Shown here piece by piece: positions 11,101-23,746 of a stretch of 64,000 nt of DNA (its first letter is position 1; every line of letters starts with the position of its first letter). This DNA is from Gordionus sp. m RMFG-2023 (Eukaryota; Nematomorpha; Gordioida; Chordodea; Parachordodidae). Position numbers and translations under genes: made by a program. The notes beneath the pieces are model-generated. The model was given only the letters and a program-made list of their open reading frames with translations, did not search any database and was not told the DNA's origin. The stretch spans positions 10,418,846 to 10,482,845 of the forward strand of contig NC_088779.1 of the NCBI RefSeq assembly GCF_954871325.1, given 5' to 3'.

Positions 11101-14100
11101 TCTTGTACAAAATCGTGTCGATTCGGCAGTGCAAGAACGAATGGTCTCAGTTCTTCCATTCAAAAATTTCCTGGTAGATGCAGATTCATAAGTGGCGCAT
11201 ACTTCATTATGTGTTCTTTTCATGGTAAAAAAAAATAAAAGGTGTAATTTACCAATTCGAATTTGACGGCCAAAATATCTAATATACAGATTGACCTATG
11301 CTCTATAACATTGAAAATTACCACCAAAATTTCGGAATTTAAATACAAAGACTATAAATGTCGGCCCAGACCAAAATGGCCCGTGGAAATTTTCTATCAA
11401 ATTTTTCGACCTGGCTCGTAATATTTTGAACAATTCGTGTATGGTCCGAAAATATTTATTTAAATAATTTGTATCAAATTGAAAATTAGATAAAAATTTT
11501 ATGCTTACCAATTCTAATTGGTATTATGTTTTATCCACACTTTTATCAAAACATGCCATACTTATAAATCTGGTAAAAAAATTAGAATTAACATGCAAAA
11601 AACAGGAATTTACTTTCACAGCAAATATTAAAATTTTAATATAATTCTTGCCATTATCAAGGGTTAGTGTTTGCAGTGGTCAGGTGAGACCAAAGGGCTA
11701 GTCCGGTCTCATGTGACTATTGGGTCCGACAATACGGTCCGGTTCGATCCGACTGAAGATCGATTAAAAAGATAAAAGTTTACTATAAATTACTTTTCAA
11801 TTAATGTACATGAATACTTAAAACATTACTATTTAATGCCAACACTATATAATATCATTTATCGTTTACTTTTTATATTCTTCCGTTTCATTCATTCGTC
11901 AAGTAATTTAATTTAGGTGCGATTGAATTTATTAGGTATTATATTTTTAGAAATTGAAATCATAGAGGAGATAATATTATTGAATTACCTTTTTCTGGGG
12001 GTGAAAATTTTTTATCCTAATTATCCGGCCTATTTTTTATGTATGACTTGTCCGGCCGAAGTTATGATTTTTGTCTGCCTGACCTTTTTAATTTAATTAA
12101 AAATTTTCTATCTGGCGGGCCGGGCTTTGTAAATCTCAAAAATATAAGGTAGCGCCATACATTATATATTTAAAAAAAATATATATACTTTTATATTTTA
12201 CGCAACACGAAACATTTTGTAGAAGGTTTTTTAGATATGCATTTAAATGGCAGTTATAAGGGAATTTTTTAAAATCATATTTTACGCGATATTTTATCAC
12301 TCCGGAATATTATTCCGACACTTTATCAATGGTATTTTACTAAAATTGAAAGTAATATATATGTATAAAAATGATCAAATAGGGGGGAGGGGATCAAATT
12401 AAAATGGAAAAATTTTCTAGATCAAAGAAATGGAACGTGTTTAAAAGGTCGATATTTATTTTATTTAGGGGATGCTCAGTTTTTCTATAATAGAAAATAT
12501 GTTAGTTCTAATCACATTTAAGGGGTAGTGCCACTGTTATATATACGCAATACAAATTAACTCAATTAAATATGATGATAAAGGTTGCTTACTTGAAATA
12601 AGCTAATTGCAATGCTATTTGAATAAAAGCGTCCGGGCTAGTTGATAAAAGCTTTATCTTATGTTTGCCGAAATCTTGAAATTTGTACAAGCTTAAATTG
12701 AGATTATTGATTGAGCTATTGATAATATATTTTTTAATAATAATTTTTTAATATTTAGTAAATATTAGCATTGTGGAGATTTAAAAGTCAATTTTTTTCT
12801 AGGCGTTACCCAAAGAGAAAACATGGTATTTCGGTAATTAATAATTTTATAAAAGATTTAGGCCCAGCCTTGTAATTTTTTTTAAAGCTTCTATGCTCCA
12901 ATGTATTATAGTTTTTTTGTGAAAAAATATTTAAAAAAATTTCATTATATTCAACACAGTCAATTTGTAATCTGGGCAAGTGCACATTTGGACATTGTAA
13001 TTACGCTAAAAAACTATCAAATTTTAAAATCCATTTTTAATATAATACTTCAAATCAGAGATCTTCAAAATGGGCCGGGCCAGTCCGTGGCCTACAGGCT
13101 GGGAATGTTCTTAATATTATATTTTTCAAGAGGTTTAAACCGGGGTTTTTGAAATTTTCTTTAATGGGGGTATAAAATTTGTTTTATTAATGTTTACCTC
13201 ATTTATAACCAGGGATCCAAACCGAAACGAATATCGGTTCGGTTCGGGTTCAAATAAAAATAATGGTTCAAGGTTCAGGTTCGGTTCGTAAAAAATTAAA
13301 ATATCGGTTCGGTTCGAACCTCTAAGAACCGGTTTGAAAACTTTTGTATCCAAACCTACATTCGAATTATGTATAGGAAAAATTTTTTTTTTATCATTAA
13401 TTTTAAAAACAAATGTATAAAATCTTCATTTTTATTAATTGCACATTATAAAATATTTAATTTATAAATATTAAAATATATATCAATGATTAATTTTAAT
13501 ATGAACAATATTTTACTTTTTTTACTTAAATTTTTTTTATTTAGCCGCACAATTAAGATAGTAAAAATTTAATTGTTGAAAACATCTTTCCATACTAACT
13601 AGGGTAGCCGGCACTTCCAATATGATATCAGATTTGATGTGTCATTTATAATAATATTTTGGATTTAATTTTTCTCTAAGTATTATATTTTATAAGCTTT
13701 AAATATTTAAAAAAAATGTTGTAAAATGACAATATACTAAAGTTTATAAAATTATGACCGACACTTATCAATCAAATGTGATTGATGAATCTTTAAAATA
13801 ATTTGAATGTAATTGAAATTTTTTCAATATACTAATAATAACTTTAGTTTTATAAGCATAAAATCATGACGCTCGAACCGGTTCAGAAACATTTTAGCGG
13901 TTCGGTTCAGGTTCAGCTAGAAATTTTTTTAGCGGTTTAGGTTCTGTTCAGGTTCGATAAAAAATACCGGATTTTAGAGGTTTAACGGTTCGGTTCAATT
14001 TGGATCCCTGTTTATAACAATTGCGAACTTAAAAATATTGCAATAAATAAATTGTGGATATGGGATTAAGAATTTATTTTCAAATTTATCACGGGCTTGA

Positions 14101-17100
14101 ACTGAGCTTGGGGTTTTATTAAATATTAAGTATGAGCAGGGTAGGGTTTGGGTCTAAAATTTTTTTTTTACTGCTTGATCAAATATTTAAGACCCATGAA
14201 GGTATCTGCCTCAAATAATGCACCCACTTGCGATCTGCTATATATCATACTTCATAGCTCGGAAATACCTAGTTAGCTTCAAGGGGGGGGGATTCGATTC
14301 TTCATGGACCCTGATCAATCTAAAGTGATTCCTCAATCAAGAAAACACCGATTTATTTTGTGTAAGCTAAAGGAAATTAATCGATTTTTTTTTATAAAAA
14401 AATTTTTTCGATGATTATTATTATTATTATTTTTTTTAAATAGTTTTTTTTAAAAAAATAACACCATAATTTTTTTTCAATTTTTAAAAAATAAAAGAAG
14501 AAAAATCAGTTGTCGCAAATTAATTAATTAATAAGAAAAATAAAAGCGTAAGAAAAGTGTTATAAATAAATTATTCAATTAAAGTGTGATAACTAAAACT
14601 TTATTAAAGAGTGAGTAATAAAACTTAAAGAGTAAGAAATAGAATATATATAATAACAATTTCATGAATAACAGGTTTTTATAAAAATTTAACAGTGCCA
14701 GGGGCTGCGCATTATCACTGCGGAAAGCTTATAAAAGTAGAAGATATTAACTATTATGAGGGAATAGATTTTTTGTTTATCTTTATTTTGTTATTATTTT
14801 AGTTTAATTAGCGATCATTATTATTTTTTTGTATAAAAAATATAAATTTTGTTTTTAACATTATGTAAAAATTTTGAAAAAGTTAAAAAAAATATATATT
14901 TAAAAACAAAAAATTCGAAAGTCGGTAAAAAATTCGTGAAGAAAAATAATAGTAAAAAATATTAGAAGTTGAGAATTTTAAGAAATAGAACATTGTAAAA
15001 GATAATATTAAAAAAATATAAGGAGTTGAGAATTTTAAGAAATAAAACAAAGATAATTGTAAGGTAAGAAGTATATATATTGAGGAGCAAAACATTAGCG
15101 ATTATAGAAATTAATCAGCAACAATTAATTTTACCAAAATTATTTTAAAAAAATTACCAATCAGCTTCTTCTTTGGCGATCTCGATATCTTTATCGATGT
15201 TGGAATCTACTTGGAAATTTAAGAGCTGACAAAATTGAGATCCTTTTAATTCTGAATCCCTTTCTTCGACCATCTTCGAGTCACGTTTTCTGAATTTCGA
15301 AACGAAAGTTTAGGTAAGTATATAAAGGCCAATTACTGACTGGATTCTTAAAGATCCTATAAAATAGCCCTAAAAGAATTTTATAATACTGATGTATCCG
15401 TAAATAACAATAATGTAGCTTAATCTGATTATAATTTTAAAATATACAGGGTTGAACATTATCGCGGATATTTATATCTAAGAACTAACATACAATATAC
15501 TTTTATTAACTTTTTTTTAAAAATACCTTATTCCTTAGATTTTTACATGTATTATAAAATATAGTTCTTGATGTTAAAATTAATCAATCAGATGCCATGC
15601 CGTTTTAAAAAAAATATCCTTTAAAATTGATAGAAGTGGATGTATAACCCTTATATATAATAATAAAGTGGGAATTAAAATATTATTACAAGCTTTCCAC
15701 AATATAATTCATGATAGCAAAATAAGGAGGCCCTTCGGCCACCGTGTGTTCGTAATTTATTCCAACTCTTCCATCGGTATCTATAATTATCTATATTAAA
15801 AATCAATTTGTAATTTTTTTTAACAATTAACTATAAAGAAATATTTATTCTTTCCTTCTTTATAGAAAACAAGTGCAAGCAAAAATCAAACATTTTTTAT
15901 ATCCTTGGAATAAATAATTCATTTACTAACTTGTAATGTTTTATCGAACCATCTGTTCCCTGTATTGTGTTTTGAATTCAATCCATGCAAAATATTGTTG
16001 GCTTTGAGGTTCATTAGTGTCCCGTTGGACAAATCGTCACCGGAAGGTGGAATGTCTAGATCAAGACACAGCACGAATAAGCTTTGTTGAATAATTTTCA
16101 TAACTCTTTTGTTGTGAGTATTAGCTTGATTTTTTGTTTGTTTACATTATCAAAAGTAATTTCAAAAAATAAATAAATATAAAATCTTTCATAAAAAAGA
16201 ATAGAGAAATTCCTTAACATGTTTTTTTAAAACTTCTACTTTTGTGACTTTGGAAAATGGGACTTATAGGAACCAGACCCCATTTTTAAACAAAAGTGCG
16301 AGTAATTTTAAAATATTGTGTAATTCATTTTTTAGAGGGTTTATTTATCGTTACAGAATTTGGAACCGGAACTAGAAGAAACCATCAGAACTGTGCTAAA
16401 TCTAAGAACCGGAAGAATATATCTTCAAAAATTTTAAGAACCAGTACCATCTTTTAAAAAATGATTAGAACTAAGATTTTTTATGGTCCAGGTTTCTTTT
16501 TATATCCTATATGTCGTTAAAATAGTTGATTTATATTTTAATCTTTATTTCTAACAATCAACTTTCGTAATTCTTAATATCATTTTAGTTTCGTTATTAT
16601 TATCATTAAATTTACTTTGTCAATTTGAATATAAAGATTTAACCATAAAACGATTATACTATTTATTGAACATTCAAGAAATGCTAAGGTAATATTTAAT
16701 AAATTAGATTTGAATGTTAATTTTACCTTATTTCTTTTAAATATAAATTTAGCTGCATTTTTTGTAAATAATTAATTAATTAGTTTAATAATAATTAAAA
16801 ATAAGCTTATAAGCTGCGATTTAGTTTGCTTTACCTTTTCTCGAAAATTTTAAAAAGCCATCTGAATAGTAATTTTCAGACTTAAAAAAAATATAAGAAT
16901 AATTATATAATTTTAAGTGAATTTTACAGATATCATCACTTTAGGTGTTAAGCTGTGACTTAGTTAGTCTTATATTTTCCTAAAAATTCTGAATATCTTA
17001 TGTCAAAATTATTTGAAAAAAAATGAAAAAAGGGTGTCACAAGCTGTTTTTCTGAATAGAATAAGAATTACTAGGTCATAGCCATAATAAATATAAAATA

Positions 17101-20100
17101 TCATATTTTAAAAGGCTTCCTGATCGAAGTTGTAAAAGTTCTAAACTCTGATTAAGATGCCATATCTTTACATCTTAATAAATTATTGCTTTTCGAAGGT
17201 AGAAATAAAAATAAGAGCAAAACTAAATATTACATGTTAAACTTAAATTATGAAAACCTTTAGTCAATTTTTCGTAAGCATTTGCCCAATGAAGTCTATT
17301 GCTAGCGGTTAATAAATTGACCGGATTTTTTAATTTACCCATTTTTTCGCACTTATCTATAATATACTCTATGCCTTTATAAATGGACGTTTCGTCGGTA
17401 AACCGCAATTTCCATAGCTAATAGGTAATATTATTTATTTAAAAATATATCTTTCGTTTTTAAACCTTGTAAAAAAAAGCATTTCGAAATTGAAGCCAAT
17501 CATTTTAAACTTTACCTTTAGGCATTATTGGGGTTGATAAAAAAAAACTAGCGAAAAAGCAACTATTGTTATTTTATAAAATTATGACCTGTGCATCGAA
17601 GCCTTATTCGCTGCCGCCGAGGTGGCTGCGGAGTGCTATTTACTTAAAAAAATTTGAATTTAATATATAATTCAATGTATTACGTTTTTCCTATAATTTT
17701 TTTGGACTCTTAGTTTTTGCATTGTTAATATAGTTTAATTCATTTCTTAAATTATTTTCTGTCTTACTCCTATTTAAATATATTTATTTTCTCATTCTCG
17801 GAAATAGATGAAGGAATTGCATTTTTACTCAGATCAGAGTCACATAAACAACATTTTTTTGTAATATTCTATAGTAAAATTATAATTGTCATGAATAAAT
17901 AATAGTATTTATATAGATTCGTGGACATAAAGAAGTCCTTTTGCATTAATCCAGCGATGGGAAAAAAATAATTCGCTGAATGTACTGGTTGCAGGTATAC
18001 AAAGAATCTTCCTAGCTAAATTAGCAAGCCTAGGAAATTCCAGTCGCATTTTTCCAAATAGTTAATGTATCCTCTTCTGGTATACTTTGTTTGCTGAGCA
18101 AAAGATGATATTTTTGTTCTATATCGCTAATGTTGTTATAATCTGCTTGGAAGGTAATGTTTACGAGCTATATTAGCTATATATGAATTGGATGTTTATC
18201 CATTATCTTCAATTTTCACTCTGTGCATTTCTATCATACTAAAAGTTTTAAATGTATAATTTTTAAGATTTTGAAATTGATTTATATGTTTCTATTTCAC
18301 TGCGAAATAATAACTCTAAATTTATTGCTGAACACTTTTGGAGGATAGATTCCACCGACTCTTTGAATGGATTTAATAATGTGTTAAGTTCGTCAATAAT
18401 ATCCCATTCGTTATTAAAACGTTTTAAGGATTGTTTTTCAATTTTTTTTATAACATTATATATAGGAATCTAAAACACTATGGATACTTTCTAGCATAAT
18501 TAATAAGCTGTGCCAGCGGGTAGGGCAATCTAATCTTAAATCTGTTGGTGCAATATAATTTATATTATCAGTCTCATCAGATATATATATAAAATGTTCA
18601 TCAAGGTATGATCAAAATCATCCATATACCTGGTCTGTCTCATAAATTAATTGTAGACATTTACAGTGTTCCTTCCTCTATTCCAAATTCCAAATCAGCT
18701 ACTCGATATCTGAGGGCTGAAATGATTTCTTTAATATTTTAAATCAGAATAATAATTCTGGCAACTTTTATGCCATAAACTGAAACTAATTTATGAAGAT
18801 GCCTAAGCAAATGCTCATAATCCCCAAATAGCACCAGTTACCATCTGTATTATTTTGTTTTTTTAAATGCAATTCCTCCTCTATACTATCGATCCCAGAA
18901 TAGTTTAACCAGTATGCCTTTGCGTCATGTTTCTAGTTGCCAGGGTAAAATATTTTAAATCAAAATTTTCATTTAAATGACAACCTTTAAAAAATTAATT
19001 ATTCCTTTATTGTTTATAGAATAAAATGACATTAAATCTAAGCATCATATCAAAACATATTTTAGCCTTTTAGATTTTATATTTATTTTATACATTAAAA
19101 GATATTAATAAAACATCAATTAGAGCTGGCAATAAACTAGGGTGGTTTAAATCGTGTAAGGCTTTTAAAAAAACTAAGGTATTAATGTTTGTGTAAAATA
19201 TGATGCATGAATATGAATGAATGTAAATGATATACACTATTTTATTATATGCCAATAGAATAGAATTGGTATTTTATTTTTATAAATGTTCATATTAAAA
19301 TTTAAATAATAATTCAATATATAAATATAATTAAATGAGATTCTAAATATTATGCATGCAGCGTCCCACAAAATAATCGGCGGCAAGTCTGGCTCCGCCG
19401 CTCATCTCAATCGGTGGCTTTTCCGGCGTGAATAAAATTGCGATATACAATAATACCTAAAATGTAAGTCAACGAAAAACTGAGGATGCCATTTTAGTTA
19501 TGCATTGCATATTTAAAAATTTTTTAATCTTAATGTAAGTCAAGTAAAATAATATATCCTAACTCACATTTATTCCAAGGCTATTCTCTCAAGAAAATAT
19601 TTATCCAGCAGACCAAATTCAAATAATTTAAAATATCTAATCCTATATAGGTTACCAAAATTATGTGCCACGTGGTCTCCAGCTGATTTCCATTCAATGA
19701 CGCTTTAAAATGCATTGGGTCATTCCATGACAAATCAACCACGATTCGGCCGACCCCCTTCGATTTTTTTAAAATTTGGTAAGCAAAGAAAGGTCGATGT
19801 AACTAAGAAATAGCCAAAATTTTAGCCTCCTAACATTTATATTTTTGAAGATATTAGGGTTCAAAGTGTCAAAAATGACGTATTTTTACCATTATCTGCC
19901 TTATTCAATTAAGCATATCTTAAAAACTACATAATTGTAAATAACAAATTTAATAATTATTAATAATAGGTTATCCGTCTACTAGGTATTATATGCCATT
20001 GATATATTTTCCATAATCATTTTATAACTTGCTCATTTTGTTAAATTGTTTCGTGGTAAAAAAAATGACTAATTTTTATTTTTTTTTATAATAGAAATTT

Positions 20101-22866
20101 CGTTATAATTATATTTAAGCTTGATTTTTTTATTCCCCTCTCCCCGTTTTTTATACCTGAAAAAAAGAAAATCATTTTAAATTTATTTTATTTCAAATGA
20201 TAAAGGTAAAAATGATACTTTACAAATTTTAAATTATACGTACCTCAAGTTCAAAATGATAATTTACAAAAATGTTATACTATCTACCATGTATATATAT
20301 CGGTGATCTACAAACCCGGCCCGTTAAATTTTTTTTAAGTAGTCCGGCCTGTTATTTAAATGCTTTTCCGACCCGCCCAGGTTTGATAAATATTATTTAC
20401 TAATTTCCCGACCCGTTTAATTAGACAAATTTTCCGGCCATCACATTTTAATATATCTAAATATGAATTTAGGCTCTTATAACTCTACTCTATGACACTC
20501 TTATTTCTATAACAACCGTATATAAAACACTTGCGTTTTTATATCTATATTGTGAATTTGTAATCGGATAGTTTCAATAAATAGTGGTTATTTTGTGAAT
20601 TTACTATTTTCTTTATAGATTTAGTATTTTAATTAAATAGCTCTTAAAATGTAAAGAAATAAGGGATAAATCAAAATATTAGCTTGAATTTCAAAAAGTA
20701 TATCAAAATTTTAATGCCTGGGCTGGCTCATCAAATTAGAGATTTGTTAGGTCTGGCCCATTTTATGTATGATTTGCCCAGCTTAACCTGTAAAATTTTT
20801 AACTTTTTTAAAAAATTGTTTGACCCGCTTCTAGAGCCAGGTTGGGCTTTGCTTTGTAGATCTCTCATATATATTATAGTGGGTGTGATAGATTAAAATG
20901 TGATTTTAGAAAAATACAATATATAATAAGGTAACTGATATTAAATATCAGCTTGGGCCTATGTTTTTTTAAAACTGATCCAATCATTGATATTGGTTAT
21001 TTTATGATTGTATATATAATTATATATTAACTTTTATTTTATACATAATTAATAAAAAGAACCAAAATTCAATTTATATGTGATATATAAAATCAAATTA
21101 TTTTAAAGGATAGAGTAGCTAAGGATTTTATTTTATTTCTACTTATATTTTCTGCAACAAGAAAGATATCTAATAATCACAATCAGCTAATGTTAAATGG
21201 CTTAATTTTCCACTTTTCAAATATGGCTAACTCAAGATTTTAGTTAAGTAAATTACCAAGCTTTGAGATTTTGTCCCCAGGTAAAGGTTTATACCTTTAT
21301 TCGCCAAATTTCCAGGTTTATAATATTTTGGCAAAAATCTTGATTTAGCCATTTTTAAAAACAGGCTATATGGAACCATTTAACAATGTTATATTCAGCT
21401 GTAAACATTTCCATATTTTAACTAGATAAACTTTTAAAGGATAAAAGCAAAATATATCTAGTCCATCTTGAAAGTATATTGGGTTTTTTTATTAGAAAAT
21501 ATTGATTTTCTTTGGTTCAAAAAAATGACAAATGAAAATAATATAAATATTGGATCAGCAGTGGTTATAAAGTAATATCAAATTGGATCAGTGAAAAATT
21601 TGTGCATCACCCCCCTTTTAAGATTTAGGAAGATCTATAAAAGGCTTAATTCCCGTGTGGGGAAAAAGTGAAGCTTTCAATATTCAAATCAGTATAGGAA
21701 TGAAATGAATTATCAAAATATGGTAATATAAACTGGGAAATACTATTGTAATATAATAATAATGAAATGACATGCATTAGCAAGCATATGCAATAAAGAT
21801 TTTTATTGAAAATATTTAGCTAAGCATATTTTCTTTATATGTATTTACATGCAATGCTAGATAACAATATCTTAAAACTAACAAAAGCTTCTCACTAGAT
21901 CCAACACTGGCTGGAATATAGAAAATTCAGATTGGAGCGACAGTTAGGTTGACAAACAGGAATAAAATATGCAGTTTAATCAAAGAAAAGGTGAAGAAAT
22001 GTAATATAATTTAAAAAAATATTAATAATAGAATTAACTGAAAAAAAATATGACATTTCATCCCTGTTAACTATAAATATTAAAAAAAGTTTTAGTTTAT
22101 TTAAAAACAAACCCAATTATTGCAGATAACAACAATATAGAAACCAGTATCATCCACTATAAGATTTCTTTTTAAATCTGATATTAGAATATCATCTTGC
22201 TCTTTACCAGGAATTCTACAATTTCCAAATATATGGTAATATTGTGACATACAGAGATGCCCAGTTTTATTAAAGTTTTCTGCTGTTTTAGATAATAGTT
22301 TATGATCAATTAAAACTTGTTTTCTAAATTTAATAGTTGCAGAAATAACACTTGATACAAAACTATTTTACGAAATAATACAATAATGATTTTATTTATT
22401 TACCTGATATAATTTAATCTACTATTAATATATCCTGAATTATGGTGGTTTAAAGTAGGAAAGATCAACCCAGGATTTGAGTTCAACACTAAAGGATATC
22501 TCCCAGATAGATATGATGCTTTGAGCCACCATTCTGTTAACTATATAATGTAAATAAAATATTATATTAGAAATTAAAAAAAAAATGTTTTATAACCCAA
22601 TTAGAAGAATTTTTGACACGTTCTAATAGTAATTTCTGTAGATTCTCGCCAATTCCGTCTTTTATCCCAAATGTTGTCACAATATTTTGACTAGTATTAT
22701 ATTCAAGATCGTTAAGCAATGGCCTAACACTTTTTAAATATTTTTGTAATGTTTGATTTAAAGATGGTAGGGGTAAATTAGGTAATTTTTTTGAGTTTAT
22801 GTTACAAATAGCTTCTTTATAAGTTCCAAAGGCATATTTAGATATATAGCAATATCTTCTACACAC
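8139..22866 (-). CDS. CRAT: Carnitine O-acetyltransferase-like protein
   Basis: Transfers short acyl groups between CoA and carnitine. Exons in transcript order: 22597-22866, 22404-22540, 22113-22362, 17258-17417, 15931-16103, 15690-15790, 15158-15289, 12593-12715, 10987-11215, 10649-10804, 8139-8381. All junctions are GT-AG and keep frame, giving about 657 residues (human CRAT about 626). Visible motifs: LPNLPLPSLNQTLQKYLK at the N terminus, CMSQYYHIFGNCRIPG, NTGNRWFDKTLQ, YEHTVAEGPP with the catalytic His, SPDAFIQIALQLAYFK, CATYESASTRKF, GRTETIRSC, DGQGVDRHLLGLK, STSQ, MFYGP, GFCYNP. TET in GRTETIRS is the carnitine-type motif (choline acetyltransferases have VDN). Met in MFYGP is the residue linked to short-chain preference in CRAT. 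The first exon begins at a splice acceptor, so the start codon lies upstream and was not resolved. No C-terminal peroxisomal tripeptide is seen (ends SDIQKK). Several introns hold transposons. Confidence 0.94.
8777..10246 (+). mobile_element. hAT transposon with decayed transposase
   Basis: The ends are CAGAGTTATTAAAGTAGCGC at the left and its inverse, closing AACAACTCTG, at the right. Both are flanked by the perfect 8-bp duplication ATTTTCTC (8769-8776 and 10247-10254). Subterminal GTAGC/GCTAC words repeat at both ends. Inside, + strand, are transposase remnants. A BED-like C..C stretch lies near 9.17 kb. LSPGTTIICRQTLMNK is at 9.52-9.57 kb, with GDSWAHNRR after it. The hAT C-terminal dimerisation motif LPSSASVERLFS is at about 9.88-9.91 kb. 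The frame has stops and frame changes, so the 1,470-bp element cannot make its own transposase. It sits in the last intron of the acyltransferase gene. Confidence 0.93.
12027..12145. repeat. GC-rich repeat fragment related to the 20.3-kb element
   Basis: Contains CCTATTTTTTATGTATGA and ends GGGCCGGGCTTTGTAAATCTC. The right arm of the element at 20301-20866 has closely similar words in the same order. No matching left end is seen, so this is probably a truncated copy. It lies in an intron of the acyltransferase gene. Confidence 0.45.
13210..14010 (-). mobile_element. hAT MITE-like element with GGTTCGGTTC repeats
   Basis: The left end is CAGGGATCCAAACCGAA and the right end is TTCAATTTGGATCCCTG, inverted repeats of one another. 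The flanking 8-bp duplication TTTATAAC is perfect (13202-13209 and 14011-14018). Multiple GGTTCGGTTC/GAACC subterminal words fill about 120 bp at each end. On the minus strand near 13.6 kb the peptide EVPATLVSMERCFQQLNF matches the hAT C-terminal dimerisation motif, so this is an internally deleted derivative of an autonomous hAT element. It lies in an acyltransferase intron. Confidence 0.92.
17584..19431 (-). mobile_element. hAT transposon with decayed transposase in acyltransferase intron
   Basis: The left end ATGACCTGTGCATCG resembles the ends of the hAT copy at 26.6-28.3 kb. Both ends carry GC-rich CCGCC/GGCGG blocks. Candidate 8-bp duplications are ATAAAATT at 17576-17583 and 19432-19439 (AT-rich, so less decisive). 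The right terminus is degraded. On the minus strand, DCPTRWHSLLIMLESIHSV near 18.5 kb matches the hAT core. LANLARKILCIPATSTFSE near 18.0 kb matches the hAT dimerisation domain. The frame is interrupted several times and no full transposase remains. Confidence 0.82.
19723..20160 (+). repeat. Terminal fragment of the GGGTCATTCCATGAC transposon family
   Basis: Begins GGGTCATTCCATGACAAATC and continues through GACCCCCTTCGATTTTTTT. The same sequence with changes occurs at 34299-34375, next to the RTE LINE and the inverted-arm transposon. The far end of this fragment is not defined; I see no partner terminus nearby. It lies in the large acyltransferase intron. Confidence 0.6.
20301..20866. mobile_element. 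Non-autonomous inverted-repeat element with GC-rich arms
   Basis: The left end is CGGTGATCTACAAACCCGGC. The right end, read on the other strand, is GAGAGATCTACAAAGC. Both arms carry GGCCC/CCGGC words. The flanks show ATATATAT on both sides (20293-20300, 20867-20874), which fits an 8-bp duplication but is low-complexity. The 566-bp element has no coding content. An inverted relative lies at about 32.38-32.83 kb and a right-arm fragment at 12.03-12.15 kb. Confidence 0.65.
21188..21392. repeat. MITE-like repeat, copy 2 (TGTTAAACGGCTC family)
   Basis: The left end is TAATGTTAAATGGCTTAA and the right end is GGAACCATTTAACAATG. Internal words are GGCTAACTCAAGATTTTAG and CAAAAATCTTGATTTAGCC, which are themselves inverted. 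This order matches the copies near 2.8-3.0 kb and 56.1-56.3 kb. It lies in an acyltransferase intron. Confidence 0.65.
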
Positions 22867-23485
22867 CTAATTTTTTTTAAAGCTAATAACAAAAAATAAT
22901 TACCATATGGGGAATAATCAGGTGTTAAATGATATGATGATGGATGACTGTTCCTAACAATAAACACGACTACGAGATTGGAAATTTATTCATTAATAAA
23001 ATGTATATAAAGAGGGGATATATGAAAGTAGTTCTTATTTTATAGTTTGCACGTTAAATAATTTACTTTGTCTAAAGAAATTATATTAAATTTTAGAATT
23101 TAATATTAAACAATATAATATAAAATGATTAATGACATTTAGTTGGCTATATTAAATTAATTTTTTAATATTCTAATAGTTTTCCTAACCTAAAATCTAT
23201 TTATATTTTTACTTTATTCAAGATTTTACAGTTATTTTATTTTAAATTTATCATTTTGTTAACCAAAATTTAATGATATTTATTTTGTAACATTTATTCA
23301 AATATGATTTATAACTTTAGTTTTTTATGTAATAAAAAAAATGTATTTTCTTATTCTTTTTATTTTATTTTACTGTATATGTAAGTTAATCATTCGGATG
23401 AAAAATACATTTCTATTATACTTTTAATTTTAATAAAGAAATTCGAGTTACAAGGTGGCAGATGCTATGCTACTGATTCATTATG
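22867..23485. other. AT-rich region upstream of the acyltransferase exons
   Basis: This should hold the missing 5' exon, promoter or first intron of the minus-strand acyltransferase. An ATG directly followed by a GTAATT donor lies near 22.90 kb and could be a minimal start exon in phase with the 22866 acceptor, but this is speculative. No other coding signal is clear. Confidence 0.3.
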
Positions 23486-23617
23486 TTGCGACTGGTCGCT
23501 ATTTAGATTTAATATCTATGGATATCTACCTAACATAGTCGATGTTAAAATTTGTTGCGATTAATCGCTATCTAAATTTACTTTCTAAGGATATTTAATT
23601 AACACAGTCGATGAACT
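23486..23617. repeat. Two-copy 69-bp tandem repeat
   Basis: The unit beginning TTGCGACTGGTCGCTATTTA at 23486 recurs as TTGCGATTAATCGCTATCTA at 23555, 69 bp later. Both copies end with a CATAGTCGATG- or CACAGTCGATG-like segment. The copies are diverged, so the duplication is old. No coding frame runs through it. Confidence 0.7.
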
Positions 23618-23746
23618 TTATTTTATTCGTTTTTCCAAATACAATATTTTTTATAATCAAAATATAATTTTTTAAAGTTTTTTTGTATGAAAAATGATAA
23701 TAATTATATTTTCTGAAATCGTTTTTTTATAATTCAAAAATATATA

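Noticed and set aside
11296-11511. Minus-strand open frame near 11.3-11.5 kb containing FKFRNFGGNF, at first taken as the FGK exon of the acyltransferase
   Set aside because: The true exon with YKFQDFGK and SPDAFIQIALQLAYF was found at 12593-12715, in phase with both neighbours.
11674-12536. CAGTGG at the left and CCACTG at the right as possible hAT ends
   Set aside because: The flanking eight bases do not match and the internal arms are not inverted repeats.
14230-14330. tRNA-like A and B box words around a 9-G tract
   Set aside because: Spacing is plausible for a SINE head, but no tail, target duplication or second copy was seen, and the sequence cannot fold as a full tRNA.
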